From: Acidobacterium sp.
Lineage (GTDB): Bacteria > Acidobacteriota > Terriglobia > Terriglobales > Acidobacteriaceae
Direction: 5' to 3'
Length of the DNA stretch: 64,000 nucleotides
Assembly (NCBI GenBank): GCA_003166955.1
Contig: PMUI01000058.1
Coordinates: forward strand, 24,970-88,969
The position numbers were made by a program, and so were the translations under genes. Under the pieces are notes generated by a model. That model worked only from the letters and a program-made list of their open reading frames with translations, ran no database searches and was not told the origin of the DNA. Positions 17,291 through 25,574 of the stretch are shown here, one piece after another (position 1 is the stretch's first letter; the number at the start of each line of letters is the position of its first letter).

Positions 17291-20200
17291 ATGCCGAAGT
17301 TCGCCCTTCGCTTTCCCTACTTCATCCTGATGCTGTGCCTGATGGTCTTCCTGATCGGCATGGTCAACCTCTTCTCCATGCCCGTGGACCTCTTCCCGGA
17401 CATCGACATGCCCGTCGTCGTGGTGGCGACGTTCTACAACGGCATGCCGCCGCAGCAAATCGAAGCGGACATCACCAACACCTTCGAGCGCTTCTTCACC
17501 CTCGCCGCCAACGTCGACCACAGCGAGTCGCGATCCCTCACCGGCGTCAGCCTCATCAAGATTTACTTCAAGCCCGGCACCGACCCCAACGCCGCGCTCA
17601 GCAACGTGGCTAACTTAGCCATGGCGGATCTGCGGCGTCTCCCGCCCGGCACCTTACCACCCGTCGTCCTTGGACTCACCGCCTCCACGCAGCCCGTCTG
17701 CCTCGTGACCCTGGAAGGCAAAGGCCTGAACGAAACGCAGCTAAAGGACCTCGCGCAATTCCAGGTGCGCAACCAAATCTCCAACGTCCAGGGCGCGTCC
17801 GTCCCGCAGCCCTACGGCGGCACCTACCGGCAAATCCAGGTCTACGTCGATCCCCTCAAGCTCGAAGCCCGCAACCTCAGCCTCCAGGATGTAGTGACCG
17901 CCGTCAACAGCTCCAACCTCATCCTCCCCGCCGGCGACGTTCGCATCGGCAACAAAGACTTCAATATTTACGCCAACAGCCAGTTTCCCAGCGCCGAGTC
18001 GATGAACCAGATGCCGCTCAAGTCCGTCGGTAATGGCTCCGTGCTGGTCGCCGACATCGGCCACGCCGTTGACTCCGGCGCGCTCCAGTACAACATCGTC
18101 CGCATCGACGGCCAGCGCTCCGTCTACGTCCCCGTCTTCAAGCAGGGCGGCAACAGCAACACGATCACCATCGTCGACGGCATGAAAGACGCCATTAAAC
18201 ATCTCGTCGACATCCCCGCCTCGCTGCGCACCGCCGTCGTCTTCGATCAGTCTCTCTTCGTCAAGCTCGCGCTCAAGCAACTCGTCAATGAAGCCGCCAT
18301 CGGCCTGGTCCTCACCGGCATCATGATCCTGCTCTTCCTCGGCAGCCCGCGCGCCACCATAGCCGTCATGCTCTCCGTTCCGCTCTCGGCCTTGGCCTGT
18401 CTGCTAATGGCCAACGTCCTCGGCGGCACCATCAACACCATGATCCTCGGCGGCCTCGCCCTCGCTTTCTCCCGCCTCATCGACAACGGCGTTGTCGTGC
18501 TGGAAAACATCTTCCGCTACATGGAACTCGGCGAGCCCCCGCGCATCGCCGCGGAGAAAGGCGGCACAGAAGTCTCGCTCGCCGTCCTCGCCGCCACCGT
18601 CACCACCTCCATCGTCTTCCTCCCCGTCGCCGCGCTCTCCGGAGTCAGCAAGTATCTCTTCACTCCGCTCGCGCTCGGCGTTGTGCTCTCCATGTTCGCC
18701 TCCTACGCCTTCGCGATGACCGTGGTCCCGCTCTTCTGCGCCATGTTCCTGCGCGGCCACGGCCACGGCGAGCGCGACGACGCCGGCGAACTCGTCGACC
18801 AACAGGAACCGAAACCTAAACGCCGCTTCGGCCTCCAGCCCATCGTCAAAAAGTTCAACTTCCACTTCACGCGCATGCTGAACTGGTACGAGGGCCTCGT
18901 CCGCCGCTCGCTCTCGCGCCCCGGCCTCACCACCGCCGGCATCCTCGGCGGCGTCGCCGTCCTGCTCCTCATCACCTTCCCGTTCCTCGGCCGCGCCTAC
19001 TTCCCGCGCACCGATCCAGGCCAGTTCGTCATCAACGTTCGCATGCCCTCAGGCACCCGCCTCGAAGTCAGCGACCAGTACATCGCCCGCGTCGAAAAAA
19101 TAATCCGCGAAGAGGTTCGACCCCGCGACCTGGGCATGATCGTCTCCAACATCGGCGTCTATCCTGACCTCTCCTCCATCTTCACCTCCAACGCCTCTAT
19201 GGACACCGCCTTCGTCCAGACCAGCCTCAAACAGGACCCGTCCATCGGCAGTTACGAATACATGCACCGCGTGCAGGAGCGCCTCTCCCGCGAGATGCCC
19301 GAGCTCACCACTTACTTCCAGGCCGGCGGCCTCATCGACGGCGTCATCAACCAGGGCTTGCCCGCGCCCATCGATCTCCAGGTCAGCTCCATGGACATCA
19401 ATGGCGCCTACTCGCTCGCCGAACAGCTCGCCGCAAAGATACGCACCTTCCCCAACGTCAGCGGCACCTACATCCCGCAGGACGTGAACTACCCAGGCCT
19501 CGCCCTCAACATCGACCGCGAGAAAGCCAGCCTCATCGGCCTCTCCGCCAGAGACGTCGTCGACAACGTCATCACCGCCCTCACCTCCGACGGCATGGTC
19601 GCCCCCAGCTACTGGATCGACCCGAAGAGCGGCAACAACTACATGGTCACCGTCCAGTACGCGAATCGCTGGATTCAAAACATGTCCATGCAGGATTTTG
19701 AGAGCATCCCCCTGCGCGGTATTCGTCCCGTCGGCTACAGCCCCCTCGAAGACGCCCTCCAGGCATCCGACGCCAGTCCAGACCAATGGAGCGGCTCCCA
19801 TCGCGCTGGCTATACGCCGCTCAACTCCGTCGCAAGCATCCAGCTCATCAACACGCCCACTGAAGTTGACCACTACCAGATACGCCGCGTCATCGATGTC
19901 TACGTCGCTACCGAATCCGAAGCCCTCGGCCAAACCGGCAAACAGATTCGCAACCTCATCGCGCACACCCCCACCGACCGCAATACCCGCCTCACCCTGC
20001 GCGGCGCCGTCGTCAACATGAACCAGGCCTTCCAGGACTTCGGCCTCGGCCTCATCGTAGCGGTCGCTCTCGTCTACCTCGTCCTCATGGCTCAGTTCAC
20101 CTCCCTGGTCGATCCCTTCATCATCCTCATGGCCATCCCGCCCGGCATCGCCGGCGTCGTGCTCACCCTCCTCGTCACCGGCAGCACGCTCAACATCATG

Positions 20201-20557
20201 TCGCTGATGGGCACCATCATGATGACCGGCATTGTCGTCTCCAACTCCATCCTCATCGTCGACTTCTCCAACATCCTCCACGGCCAGGGCCTGCCGCTCC
20301 TCGAAGCCACCGTCGAAGCCTGCAAAATGCGTCTCCGCCCCATCCTCATGACCTCCATGGCCACGCTGCTCGGCATGATCCCCATGGCCCTCGGCTTTGA
20401 AGCCGGCTCCGAGCAGTACGCGCCCCTCGCCCGCGCCATCATCGGCGGTCTCGGCGTCTCCGTCGTCGCCACTATGTTTCTGGTGCCCGCCGTCTACCTG
20501 ATGACCCATGCGCGTCGCGAACAGAAGCTCAGCGAGCAGCAGGGAAGTGCTGCATGA
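17291..20557 (+). CDS. RND efflux pump, inner-membrane permease (AcrB/HAE1-like) with altered proton relay
   Basis: A 1088-residue pump with the duplicated RND architecture: TM1 at residues about 9-29, large periplasmic porter/docking loops, TM2-6 from about 335-495, a second N-terminal helix near 545, and TM8-12 from about 910 onward. In TM4 the usual Asp-Asp pair is Asp398-Asn399 (SRLIDNGVVVLENI). In TM10 the position of the AcrB relay lysine is Ser984 (GIVVSNSILIVDF). Proton coupling must therefore differ from AcrB; the pattern may mark a divergent subfamily. It is encoded between adaptor and TolC-like genes, so it forms a complete tripartite exporter. Substrate unknown. Confidence 0.93.
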   Translation: MPKFALRFPYFILMLCLMVFLIGMVNLFSMPVDLFPDIDMPVVVVATFYNGMPPQQIEADITNTFERFFTLAANVDHSESRSLTGVSLIKIYFKPGTDPNAALSNVANLAMADLRRLPPGTLPPVVLGLTASTQPVCLVTLEGKGLNETQLKDLAQFQVRNQISNVQGASVPQPYGGTYRQIQVYVDPLKLEARNLSLQDVVTAVNSSNLILPAGDVRIGNKDFNIYANSQFPSAESMNQMPLKSVGNGSVLVADIGHAVDSGALQYNIVRIDGQRSVYVPVFKQGGNSNTITIVDGMKDAIKHLVDIPASLRTAVVFDQSLFVKLALKQLVNEAAIGLVLTGIMILLFLGSPRATIAVMLSVPLSALACLLMANVLGGTINTMILGGLALAFSRLIDNGVVVLENIFRYMELGEPPRIAAEKGGTEVSLAVLAATVTTSIVFLPVAALSGVSKYLFTPLALGVVLSMFASYAFAMTVVPLFCAMFLRGHGHGERDDAGELVDQQEPKPKRRFGLQPIVKKFNFHFTRMLNWYEGLVRRSLSRPGLTTAGILGGVAVLLLITFPFLGRAYFPRTDPGQFVINVRMPSGTRLEVSDQYIARVEKIIREEVRPRDLGMIVSNIGVYPDLSSIFTSNASMDTAFVQTSLKQDPSIGSYEYMHRVQERLSREMPELTTYFQAGGLIDGVINQGLPAPIDLQVSSMDINGAYSLAEQLAAKIRTFPNVSGTYIPQDVNYPGLALNIDREKASLIGLSARDVVDNVITALTSDGMVAPSYWIDPKSGNNYMVTVQYANRWIQNMSMQDFESIPLRGIRPVGYSPLEDALQASDASPDQWSGSHRAGYTPLNSVASIQLINTPTEVDHYQIRRVIDVYVATESEALGQTGKQIRNLIAHTPTDRNTRLTLRGAVVNMNQAFQDFGLGLIVAVALVYLVLMAQFTSLVDPFIILMAIPPGIAGVVLTLLVTGSTLNIMSLMGTIMMTGIVVSNSILIVDFSNILHGQGLPLLEATVEACKMRLRPILMTSMATLLGMIPMALGFEAGSEQYAPLARAIIGGLGVSVVATMFLVPAVYLMTHARREQKLSEQQGSAA

Positions 20558-21948
20558 AAAAATCCCTGGCCCTCGCCGCGATGTTCTTCTTCACCGGACT
20601 CGTCTCCGCTCAGGCCACCCTCCCCGCCGCGCCCGGTCCGAAGCTGATCTCCGCGCTCCAGGCACCTGCCGCAGCACCCGCGCAGCAAGAGCCCGCGACC
20701 CCCGACAGCTCCGCGCAGAATCTCCCGCCCCTCACCCTCGTCCAGGCCGAGCAGATGGCCATCCATAACAACCCCCGCGTCACAGTCGCCAAACTCGCCG
20801 CCCTCGCCCAGCACGAAATCACCGTTGAAGCCAGGTCCGCCGAGCTGCCCACCGCCACCGCCAACGCTACCGCCGTTCAGGCCGAAGAAGCCAGCCGCCT
20901 CTCCGCCGGATCGCTCACCGCCTCGCGCCTCCTGCAGCACGTGGGCGGCGGCGCCAACGTCAGCCAGCTTATCTACGACTTCGGCCACACCCACAACCTC
21001 GTCCTCTCCCGCAAGCTCGAAGAGAAAGCCGCCGACTCCAGCGCCCTCGCCACCACCGAAGAGATCGTCCTCGCCACCGACCAGGCCTTTTACGACGCGC
21101 TCACCGCCCAGGCCGAGCTCAACGTCGCCCGCCAAACCGTCCTCTCGCGCCAGACCACGCAGGCCCAGGTCAACCAGATGACACAGAACAAGCTCAAGTC
21201 GACCCTCGACCTCAGCTTCGCCAACGTCGATCTCTCCCAGGGCCAGCTCCTGCAGCTTGACGCGCAGAACAACACCGACGCCGCCATGGCCGCCCTCGAC
21301 GCGGTCCTCGGCCTTGACCACAGCGTCCAGTACGCCCTCGTCGAAGATCCGGCAGCGCCGCCGCCTCCACCCACCGCCGCCGATCCGCTCATCCAGACCG
21401 CGCTGCAGCAGCGCCCCGATCTGCAATCGCTAACCTGGGACACGCAGTCGGCGCAGAAATTCGCCCGCGCCCAGTGGGACCAGCTTCTGCCCACCGTCTC
21501 CGCGGCCGGAACCGCGGGCATCATCCCCGTCCACCCCGGCACCTACTACATCACCAACTGGTGGGGCGCGATCGGCGGCAACATCAGCATCCCCATCTTC
21601 AACGGCTTCCTCTACACGTCTGAAGCCAGGGAAGCGAAATACCGCGCTCAGGCCGCCTCAGAAAATGCGCGCGACCTCCGCGACCGCATCGTGCGCGATG
21701 TGCGCACCTCCTGGCTGCAGGCCAACAACAGCTGGCAGCGCATGAACGTCACCGCCCAGCTCGTCCAGCAAGCGAACCTCGCGATGAATCTCGCTTCGAC
21801 CCGCTACAAACTCGGCCTCAGCTCCATTGTCGAACTCAGCCAGGCGCAACTCCAGCAAACCAGCGCGCAGATTCAGGACACCAGCGCGCGCTACCAGTAC
21901 CGCCTCGCGCTCTCAACGCTGAACTACGAAACCGGCACAGCTCCGTAA
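20554..21948 (+). CDS. TolC-family outer-membrane efflux channel
   Basis: A 464-residue outer-membrane factor with signal peptide KKSLALAAMFFFTGLVSAQ. Two homologous long alpha-hairpin halves are separated by a Pro-rich linker near residue 270 (AAPPPPPTAADPLIQTALQQ). The second half starts with RPDLQSL, the usual OEP repeat start, and ends in coiled coil (LGLSSIVELSQAQLQQTSAQ). Its ATG overlaps the pump stop by 4 bp (ATGA). It completes the efflux operon, and transcription probably ends at the hairpin at 22034-22066. Confidence 0.92.
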   Translation: MKKSLALAAMFFFTGLVSAQATLPAAPGPKLISALQAPAAAPAQQEPATPDSSAQNLPPLTLVQAEQMAIHNNPRVTVAKLAALAQHEITVEARSAELPTATANATAVQAEEASRLSAGSLTASRLLQHVGGGANVSQLIYDFGHTHNLVLSRKLEEKAADSSALATTEEIVLATDQAFYDALTAQAELNVARQTVLSRQTTQAQVNQMTQNKLKSTLDLSFANVDLSQGQLLQLDAQNNTDAAMAALDAVLGLDHSVQYALVEDPAAPPPPPTAADPLIQTALQQRPDLQSLTWDTQSAQKFARAQWDQLLPTVSAAGTAGIIPVHPGTYYITNWWGAIGGNISIPIFNGFLYTSEAREAKYRAQAASENARDLRDRIVRDVRTSWLQANNSWQRMNVTAQLVQQANLAMNLASTRYKLGLSSIVELSQAQLQQTSAQIQDTSARYQYRLALSTLNYETGTAP

Positions 21949-21949
21949 A

Positions 21950-22096
21950 ACAGGGATTAGAGTTTAGAGATTAGGGATTAGAAACGGGGCTTCGAACAAC
22001 GGCGAAACAGCGCCATCTACTCCGCCGGCAAACAAAAATCCCGGCGCGAAAAGCGCCGGGATTTCTAAACCCTAATCCCTAAACTCTAATCCCTGT
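21950..22096. repeat. 35-bp inverted repeat of heptads enclosing a terminator
   Basis: The left arm 21950-21984 and the reverse complement of the right arm 22062-22096 agree at 33 of 35 positions. Each arm is itself a 7-nt-period array (AGGGATT, AGAGTTT, AGAGATT, AGGGATT in the left arm). The pair fills nearly the whole gap between the convergent tolC-like and beta-propeller genes, starting 2 bp after one stop and ending 3 bp before the other. Confidence 0.85.
22034..22066. terminator. Bidirectional rho-independent terminator
   Basis: AAATCCCGGCGC (22036-22047), a 5-nt loop GAAAA and GCGCCGGGATTT (22053-22064) form a 12-bp stem, with A-rich sequence before and TTT after, between convergent genes. 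Confidence 0.8.
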
Positions 22097-22098
22097 CC

Positions 22099-23583
22099 TT
22101 ACGGTGCTCCCGAACCAACAGACCTGCTCTCCGTCTGATAATTCAGCGCCCCCGGCGAGGACTGCCCAGGATACTGCGCGTTCACGTGCATGTCCACGAT
22201 GTTGCCTTCCATCTCCACCGTGCTGCTCACAATATCCGTGTCCGTCCGGATGATCGTCAGGAACGGGCTGTTCTGCGCCGCCACGTACACCTTCCCGATC
22301 GGATAGTTGTAAATCGCCCCAATCGTGTGCGGATTCGCCGCCAGCGGAATCGTCTTCAGCACCGTGTAATTCGTCAGGCTCACCACCGACACGCTGCCTG
22401 GAGTCCCCGCGGCGATGTCCCCCTGGTCGGCGACATACACCCGGCTCCCGTCCTGCAGCACCGCCACTTCCACCGGATGCAGCCCCACCGCCACCGTCGC
22501 CCGCACCGTCCCGAAGGTCGCGCTGTCGTTGCCGTAAGCGTCCAGGCTGGTGTCGATGATGGTGATCGTGCCCGAGTCGTAATTCGCCGTCACCAGCAGC
22601 TGCCCGGTGCGGTAATAGTCCGCGAACACCGGCCCCGCGCCCACCGTGATCGTCGGGTGCGCCGCATCAATCGCGTTCAGCTCCGAGTTGATCACCGTCA
22701 CCGTCCCGCTGCCCCGGTTCATGATGAACGTCCGCTGCGTATCCTGCGTCATGAAGCCGTAAACCGGGCATATTCCCAGCGGCAGCCGTGCGGAAATCGT
22801 ATTCGTGTTCGTCTCGATCGCGTCCGCCTCGCCATTGGCCGTCACCGCCGCCGGATTGGCGCAGTCTCCCCACGCCGGCTGCGCGCCCCCACCCGAGTTC
22901 CCCTGGCTGATGGAGTAAATCCTCTCCCCACCGCTGAACCCGGCCAGATTGATCAGCGATGGCGCCACCGGTATCTCCTGCTTCAGCGCATCCGGGATGC
23001 CCGTCATCTGCGCCACGCAGTTCGTCGTCAGGCACGTCGGTCCGTGCAGCCCGGCCTCCGTCACATACAGGTTGCCGCTGGCCAGCAGCGTATTCGTCGG
23101 CACCGATCCCGGCAGCAGCGTGCTGGTCAGCACGTTCTTCGACTGCAGCGACGACGTCGTCGACGCCGCCGTGGTCAGCGTTCCGTCGCAGTTCGGCGAG
23201 TACACGCTCGCCCCGCCCGACTCCAGCGAAAACGTAATCGGCCCGTTGCCGCCATTGGCCTGTGCCGCGATCGAGTCGCCCGAAAAATCCAGCAGCGTAT
23301 ACACCGCAGGCGTCGAGTACGTCACGCCCGCGCACGGCCCCGTCACTCCCGCCGGCAAGGGACCGAACCCCGGCTGCGACACCACCGTGATGTACGCCGT
23401 CGGAAACGCCGCCGGTCCTGTGGGATTGATCGGCGTGATCACCGGCCGGTACTGGTTTCCGCAGCCTACCGCCAGCGCCACGATCCCGCCCGCCACAGTG
23501 GCTACAACCGCCGCCACTCCCGCCCGATAACGATGAAGGATGCTTCCGGCCCCGCGCCCCGGCCGGCCCAGATCAGATGCCAT
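22099..23583 (-). CDS. Lipoprotein with YncE-like beta-propeller
   Basis: A 494-residue protein. The N-terminus (basic, then AAVVATVAGGIVALAVGC) is a lipoprotein signal peptide ending in lipobox AVGC. The C-terminal half contains YVTN/YncE-type propeller repeats of the form RGSGTVTVIN, YDSGTITIIDTS, TPGSVSVVSLTN and IGKVYVAAQNSPFLTIIR. The N-terminal region has an Ig-like or disulfide-bonded segment with several Cys. It is probably a surface or periplasmic scaffold; no enzymatic motif is visible. ATG at 23583 is chosen over a TTG 15 bp upstream. Confidence 0.78.
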   Translation of the reverse strand: MASDLGRPGRGAGSILHRYRAGVAAVVATVAGGIVALAVGCGNQYRPVITPINPTGPAAFPTAYITVVSQPGFGPLPAGVTGPCAGVTYSTPAVYTLLDFSGDSIAAQANGGNGPITFSLESGGASVYSPNCDGTLTTAASTTSSLQSKNVLTSTLLPGSVPTNTLLASGNLYVTEAGLHGPTCLTTNCVAQMTGIPDALKQEIPVAPSLINLAGFSGGERIYSISQGNSGGGAQPAWGDCANPAAVTANGEADAIETNTNTISARLPLGICPVYGFMTQDTQRTFIMNRGSGTVTVINSELNAIDAAHPTITVGAGPVFADYYRTGQLLVTANYDSGTITIIDTSLDAYGNDSATFGTVRATVAVGLHPVEVAVLQDGSRVYVADQGDIAAGTPGSVSVVSLTNYTVLKTIPLAANPHTIGAIYNYPIGKVYVAAQNSPFLTIIRTDTDIVSSTVEMEGNIVDMHVNAQYPGQSSPGALNYQTESRSVGSGAP

Positions 23584-23770
23584 ACTACGCAATCGCAAGT
23601 ACCTGACTCCTCAGCCCGCCCACACCTGCATGCGCGGGTTCAACTCCATTGCTGATAGAAAAGATGATTGTACTGTACACGCCGCTCGCCGGAATCGCGA
23701 ACAGCAACGCGAAGCATCAGCCCAGGAAGAAAAACCCAAACATCAGGCCCCGTCACACCAGCCACCCGAT

Positions 23771-24697
23771 ATGAACCAGCCCGAACCATCCATCGTGAGC
23801 AACCCCGCCGACGACCCTCGACCCCACCAGTCCTCGCTGCGCTGGCAGTCGCAGGCCGTCCTCCTCGCCTTCGTGCCCGTCACCGCGGTCTGGGTCACCA
23901 TGGAAGCCGGCCAACTCTGGTACGCGCACAACGCCGCCCTCTTCCCTGGAGCCATCATCGCCGTCGCGCTCGCCGCCCTGGTCCTTATCACCCGCGCCGC
24001 CACTCCGGGAGCCGCGCTCACCGGCGCCGTCTTCACCGCCGCGCTCTGGCTGCAAACGCCCGGCCTCCACACCGCCCTCTGGCCTCTGCTCGCGCTCCTC
24101 GTCCTCACCTTCTCCGCCACCCGCTTCGGCCGCCATCGCAAAGAAGCGCTCGGCACCGCGGAAGCTCGCCGCGGACGCACCGCCTCCCAGGTCGCCGCCA
24201 ATCTTGGAGTCGCCGCCCTTGCCGGCATCCCGCTTTCCGCAGCCCACGTCTTCTCGCCCGTCGCCTTCGGAGGCCGCGCCGCCATGGTCGCCATGCTCGC
24301 AGCCATGGCCGAAGCCACTGCCGACACCGTCTCCTCCGAACTCGGTCAGGTCCTCGGCGGCATCCCGCGCATGATCACCAATCTCCGCCGCGTCCCCGCC
24401 GGAACCGATGGCGCAATCTCGCTCGCCGGAACCCTCTGCGGGTCTCTCGCCGCCGCCATCCTCGTCCTCGTCGGATACGTCGCGCTACGCCACGCTGGCG
24501 AGATCGGCCTAGCCGGGCTCGGGTTCTCGGGCCTCGACGCCGTCCTGGCGCTGGCCGCCGGCATCGCCGGCACCTTCATCGACAGCCTCCTCGGAGCCAT
24601 CCCCGAAAGAAAAGGCTGGCTCAACAACGACGCCGTCAATGCGCTTTCAACATTGGCGGCGGCTTTGTTAGCCGCCTGGCTGACTCGGTGGCTCTGA
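23771..24697 (+). CDS. DUF92 family integral membrane protein
   Basis: A 308-residue protein with about seven hydrophobic segments. The conserved DUF92 features are seen: GRTASQVAANLGVAALAGIP, AEATADTVSSELGQVLGG (the acidic ADT-SE motif) and TFIDSLLGAIPERKGWLNND near the C-terminus. Plant members (VTE6) act as phytyl-phosphate kinases; the bacterial role is unproven, so a polyprenol or phytol phosphate kinase-like activity is only a family-based possibility. The ATG at 23771 is chosen because upstream in-frame sequence is not protein-like. Confidence 0.85.
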   Translation: MNQPEPSIVSNPADDPRPHQSSLRWQSQAVLLAFVPVTAVWVTMEAGQLWYAHNAALFPGAIIAVALAALVLITRAATPGAALTGAVFTAALWLQTPGLHTALWPLLALLVLTFSATRFGRHRKEALGTAEARRGRTASQVAANLGVAALAGIPLSAAHVFSPVAFGGRAAMVAMLAAMAEATADTVSSELGQVLGGIPRMITNLRRVPAGTDGAISLAGTLCGSLAAAILVLVGYVALRHAGEIGLAGLGFSGLDAVLALAAGIAGTFIDSLLGAIPERKGWLNNDAVNALSTLAAALLAAWLTRWL

Positions 24698-24947
24698 AGG
24701 TGTGGTTTCGCGTTTCGTACGCCTCGTGCGAGTTTTTTGCGGGGGTACAGATTACAGATTCTTTGTTTTGAAGCGGCTGGCGATGTTGACAGACTCGACA
24801 ACAATTGGCGAACTCAGGCAAGCGCGGTACCAAGGTCATGAATCGGCGCGACTGCCGAGCGATTCGCGAACGAGTGTTCGGCGAAGCAGGATTCAGCGAA
24901 AAGTCGGTTGGCGAAAGATGCGCGAGGGCGCTTCGCCCCCTGGGGGT

Positions 24948-25050
24948 TAACCTTTTGATCAGATGATTGATTTCGGGCGATTTGCGGATCTGGCACTCAG
25001 GCCCTTTTGCCTCAGGTGATTCGCGGGAGATCACTTGCGACGAGCCCCTT
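24948..25050. repeat. Imperfect direct repeat, copy 1
   Basis: Starts TTAACCTTTTGATCAG, continues through a variable part, then has a conserved core CTCAGGCCCTTTTGCCTCAG, GTGAT, a short variable stretch, AGATCACTTGCGACGAGCCCC. It matches the copy at 25136-25238, best in the final 53 bp. GTGAT and ATCAC inside the core can pair. Confidence 0.75.
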
Positions 25051-25052
25051 AA

Positions 25053-25087
25053 AGCAGCCAATAGGCAACAGGGAGCAGGAAACAGTT
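25053..25087. repeat. Degenerate 7-nt tandem array (5 units)
   Basis: AGCAGCC, AATAGGC, AACAGGG, AGCAGGA, AACAGTT directly follow direct-repeat copy 1. Confidence 0.6.
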
Positions 25088-25135
25088 GCGAATCGCCGTT
25101 ATGCTGCCCCGTTATCCCCCGGGTTCCCTGGGTAG

Positions 25136-25238
25136 TCAACCTTTTGGCTCCTTGATTGATACGGCACAACTTACGATTTCCTCTCTCAGGCCCATTTGAC
25201 TCAGGTGATGGAAATGAGATCACTTGCAACGAGCCCCG
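25136..25238. repeat. Imperfect direct repeat, copy 2
   Basis: Starts GTCAACCTTTTGGCTCC and ends with the core CTCAGGCCCATTTGACTCAG, GTGAT, variable bases, AGATCACTTGCAACGAGCCCC. It lies 188-189 bp after copy 1 in the same orientation. Confidence 0.75.
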
Positions 25239-25248
25239 TCGGGGAGCC

Positions 25249-25297
25249 GGAAGCGGGATGAGGGAAGCGGGTAACTGGAAGCTGGCTCCGGGTTGGG
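25249..25297. repeat. Degenerate 7-nt tandem array (7 units)
   Basis: Seven successive heptamers all beginning GG: GGAAGCG, GGATGAG, GGAAGCG, GGTAACT, GGAAGCT, GGCTCCG, GGTTGGG. It follows direct-repeat copy 2. Confidence 0.65.
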
Positions 25298-25347
25298 TGT
25301 AAGTCGGCATCGCACAACGAGAAATGTAGCCTAAGTGGCGATCGTTT

Positions 25348-25375
25348 TTGAGTTATATATCCCTACTATTAGAAT
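25348..25375 (+). promoter_or_regulatory. Candidate promoter for the HEPN-PIN unit
   Basis: TTGAGT (25348-25353), a 16-bp AT-rich spacer and TAGAAT (25370-25375) resemble sigma-70 -35 and -10 boxes about 200 bp before the first gene. A near-palindrome AAGCTTGACAAGTTT lies further downstream at about 25469-25485 and could be an operator. Assigned by eye only. Confidence 0.35.
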
Positions 25376-25574
25376 ATCAGATTGAGTTATTAAACCTGCC
25401 AAATTTGTTTGGGTTTTGGGGCGGGGAAGGGTCGTGGAATGAGGGAGAACACTTTCGTACCGTGCGCGGAAAGCTTGACAAGTTTCCACACACGTGGGGA
25501 CGTGCCAGCGAATCGGACTTTGGTGCCGGGTCGAAAGGTGAGAAAATTTGGGACCAGCGAGGTGCGTGGCAACA

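Larger units (their letters stand above)
24698..25574. other. 877-bp gene-free region with repeats before the HEPN-PIN genes
   Basis: No convincing gene. It holds two imperfect ~100-bp direct repeats (24948 and 25136), a heptad array after each, and an AT-richer stretch from about 25320 that contains a promoter-like sequence. Frames on both strands translate into repeat-derived, low-information sequence. Confidence 0.7.

Noticed and set aside
19049..20509. 486-codon minus-strand frame opposite the RND pump gene
   Set aside because: Gly/Asp/Glu/Val-rich shadow of the RND coding strand; no start signal.
24636..25310. 224-codon minus-strand frame in the repeat region
   Set aside because: The frame is made of the two direct repeats read in antisense plus the end of the DUF92 gene; it explains no conserved domain.
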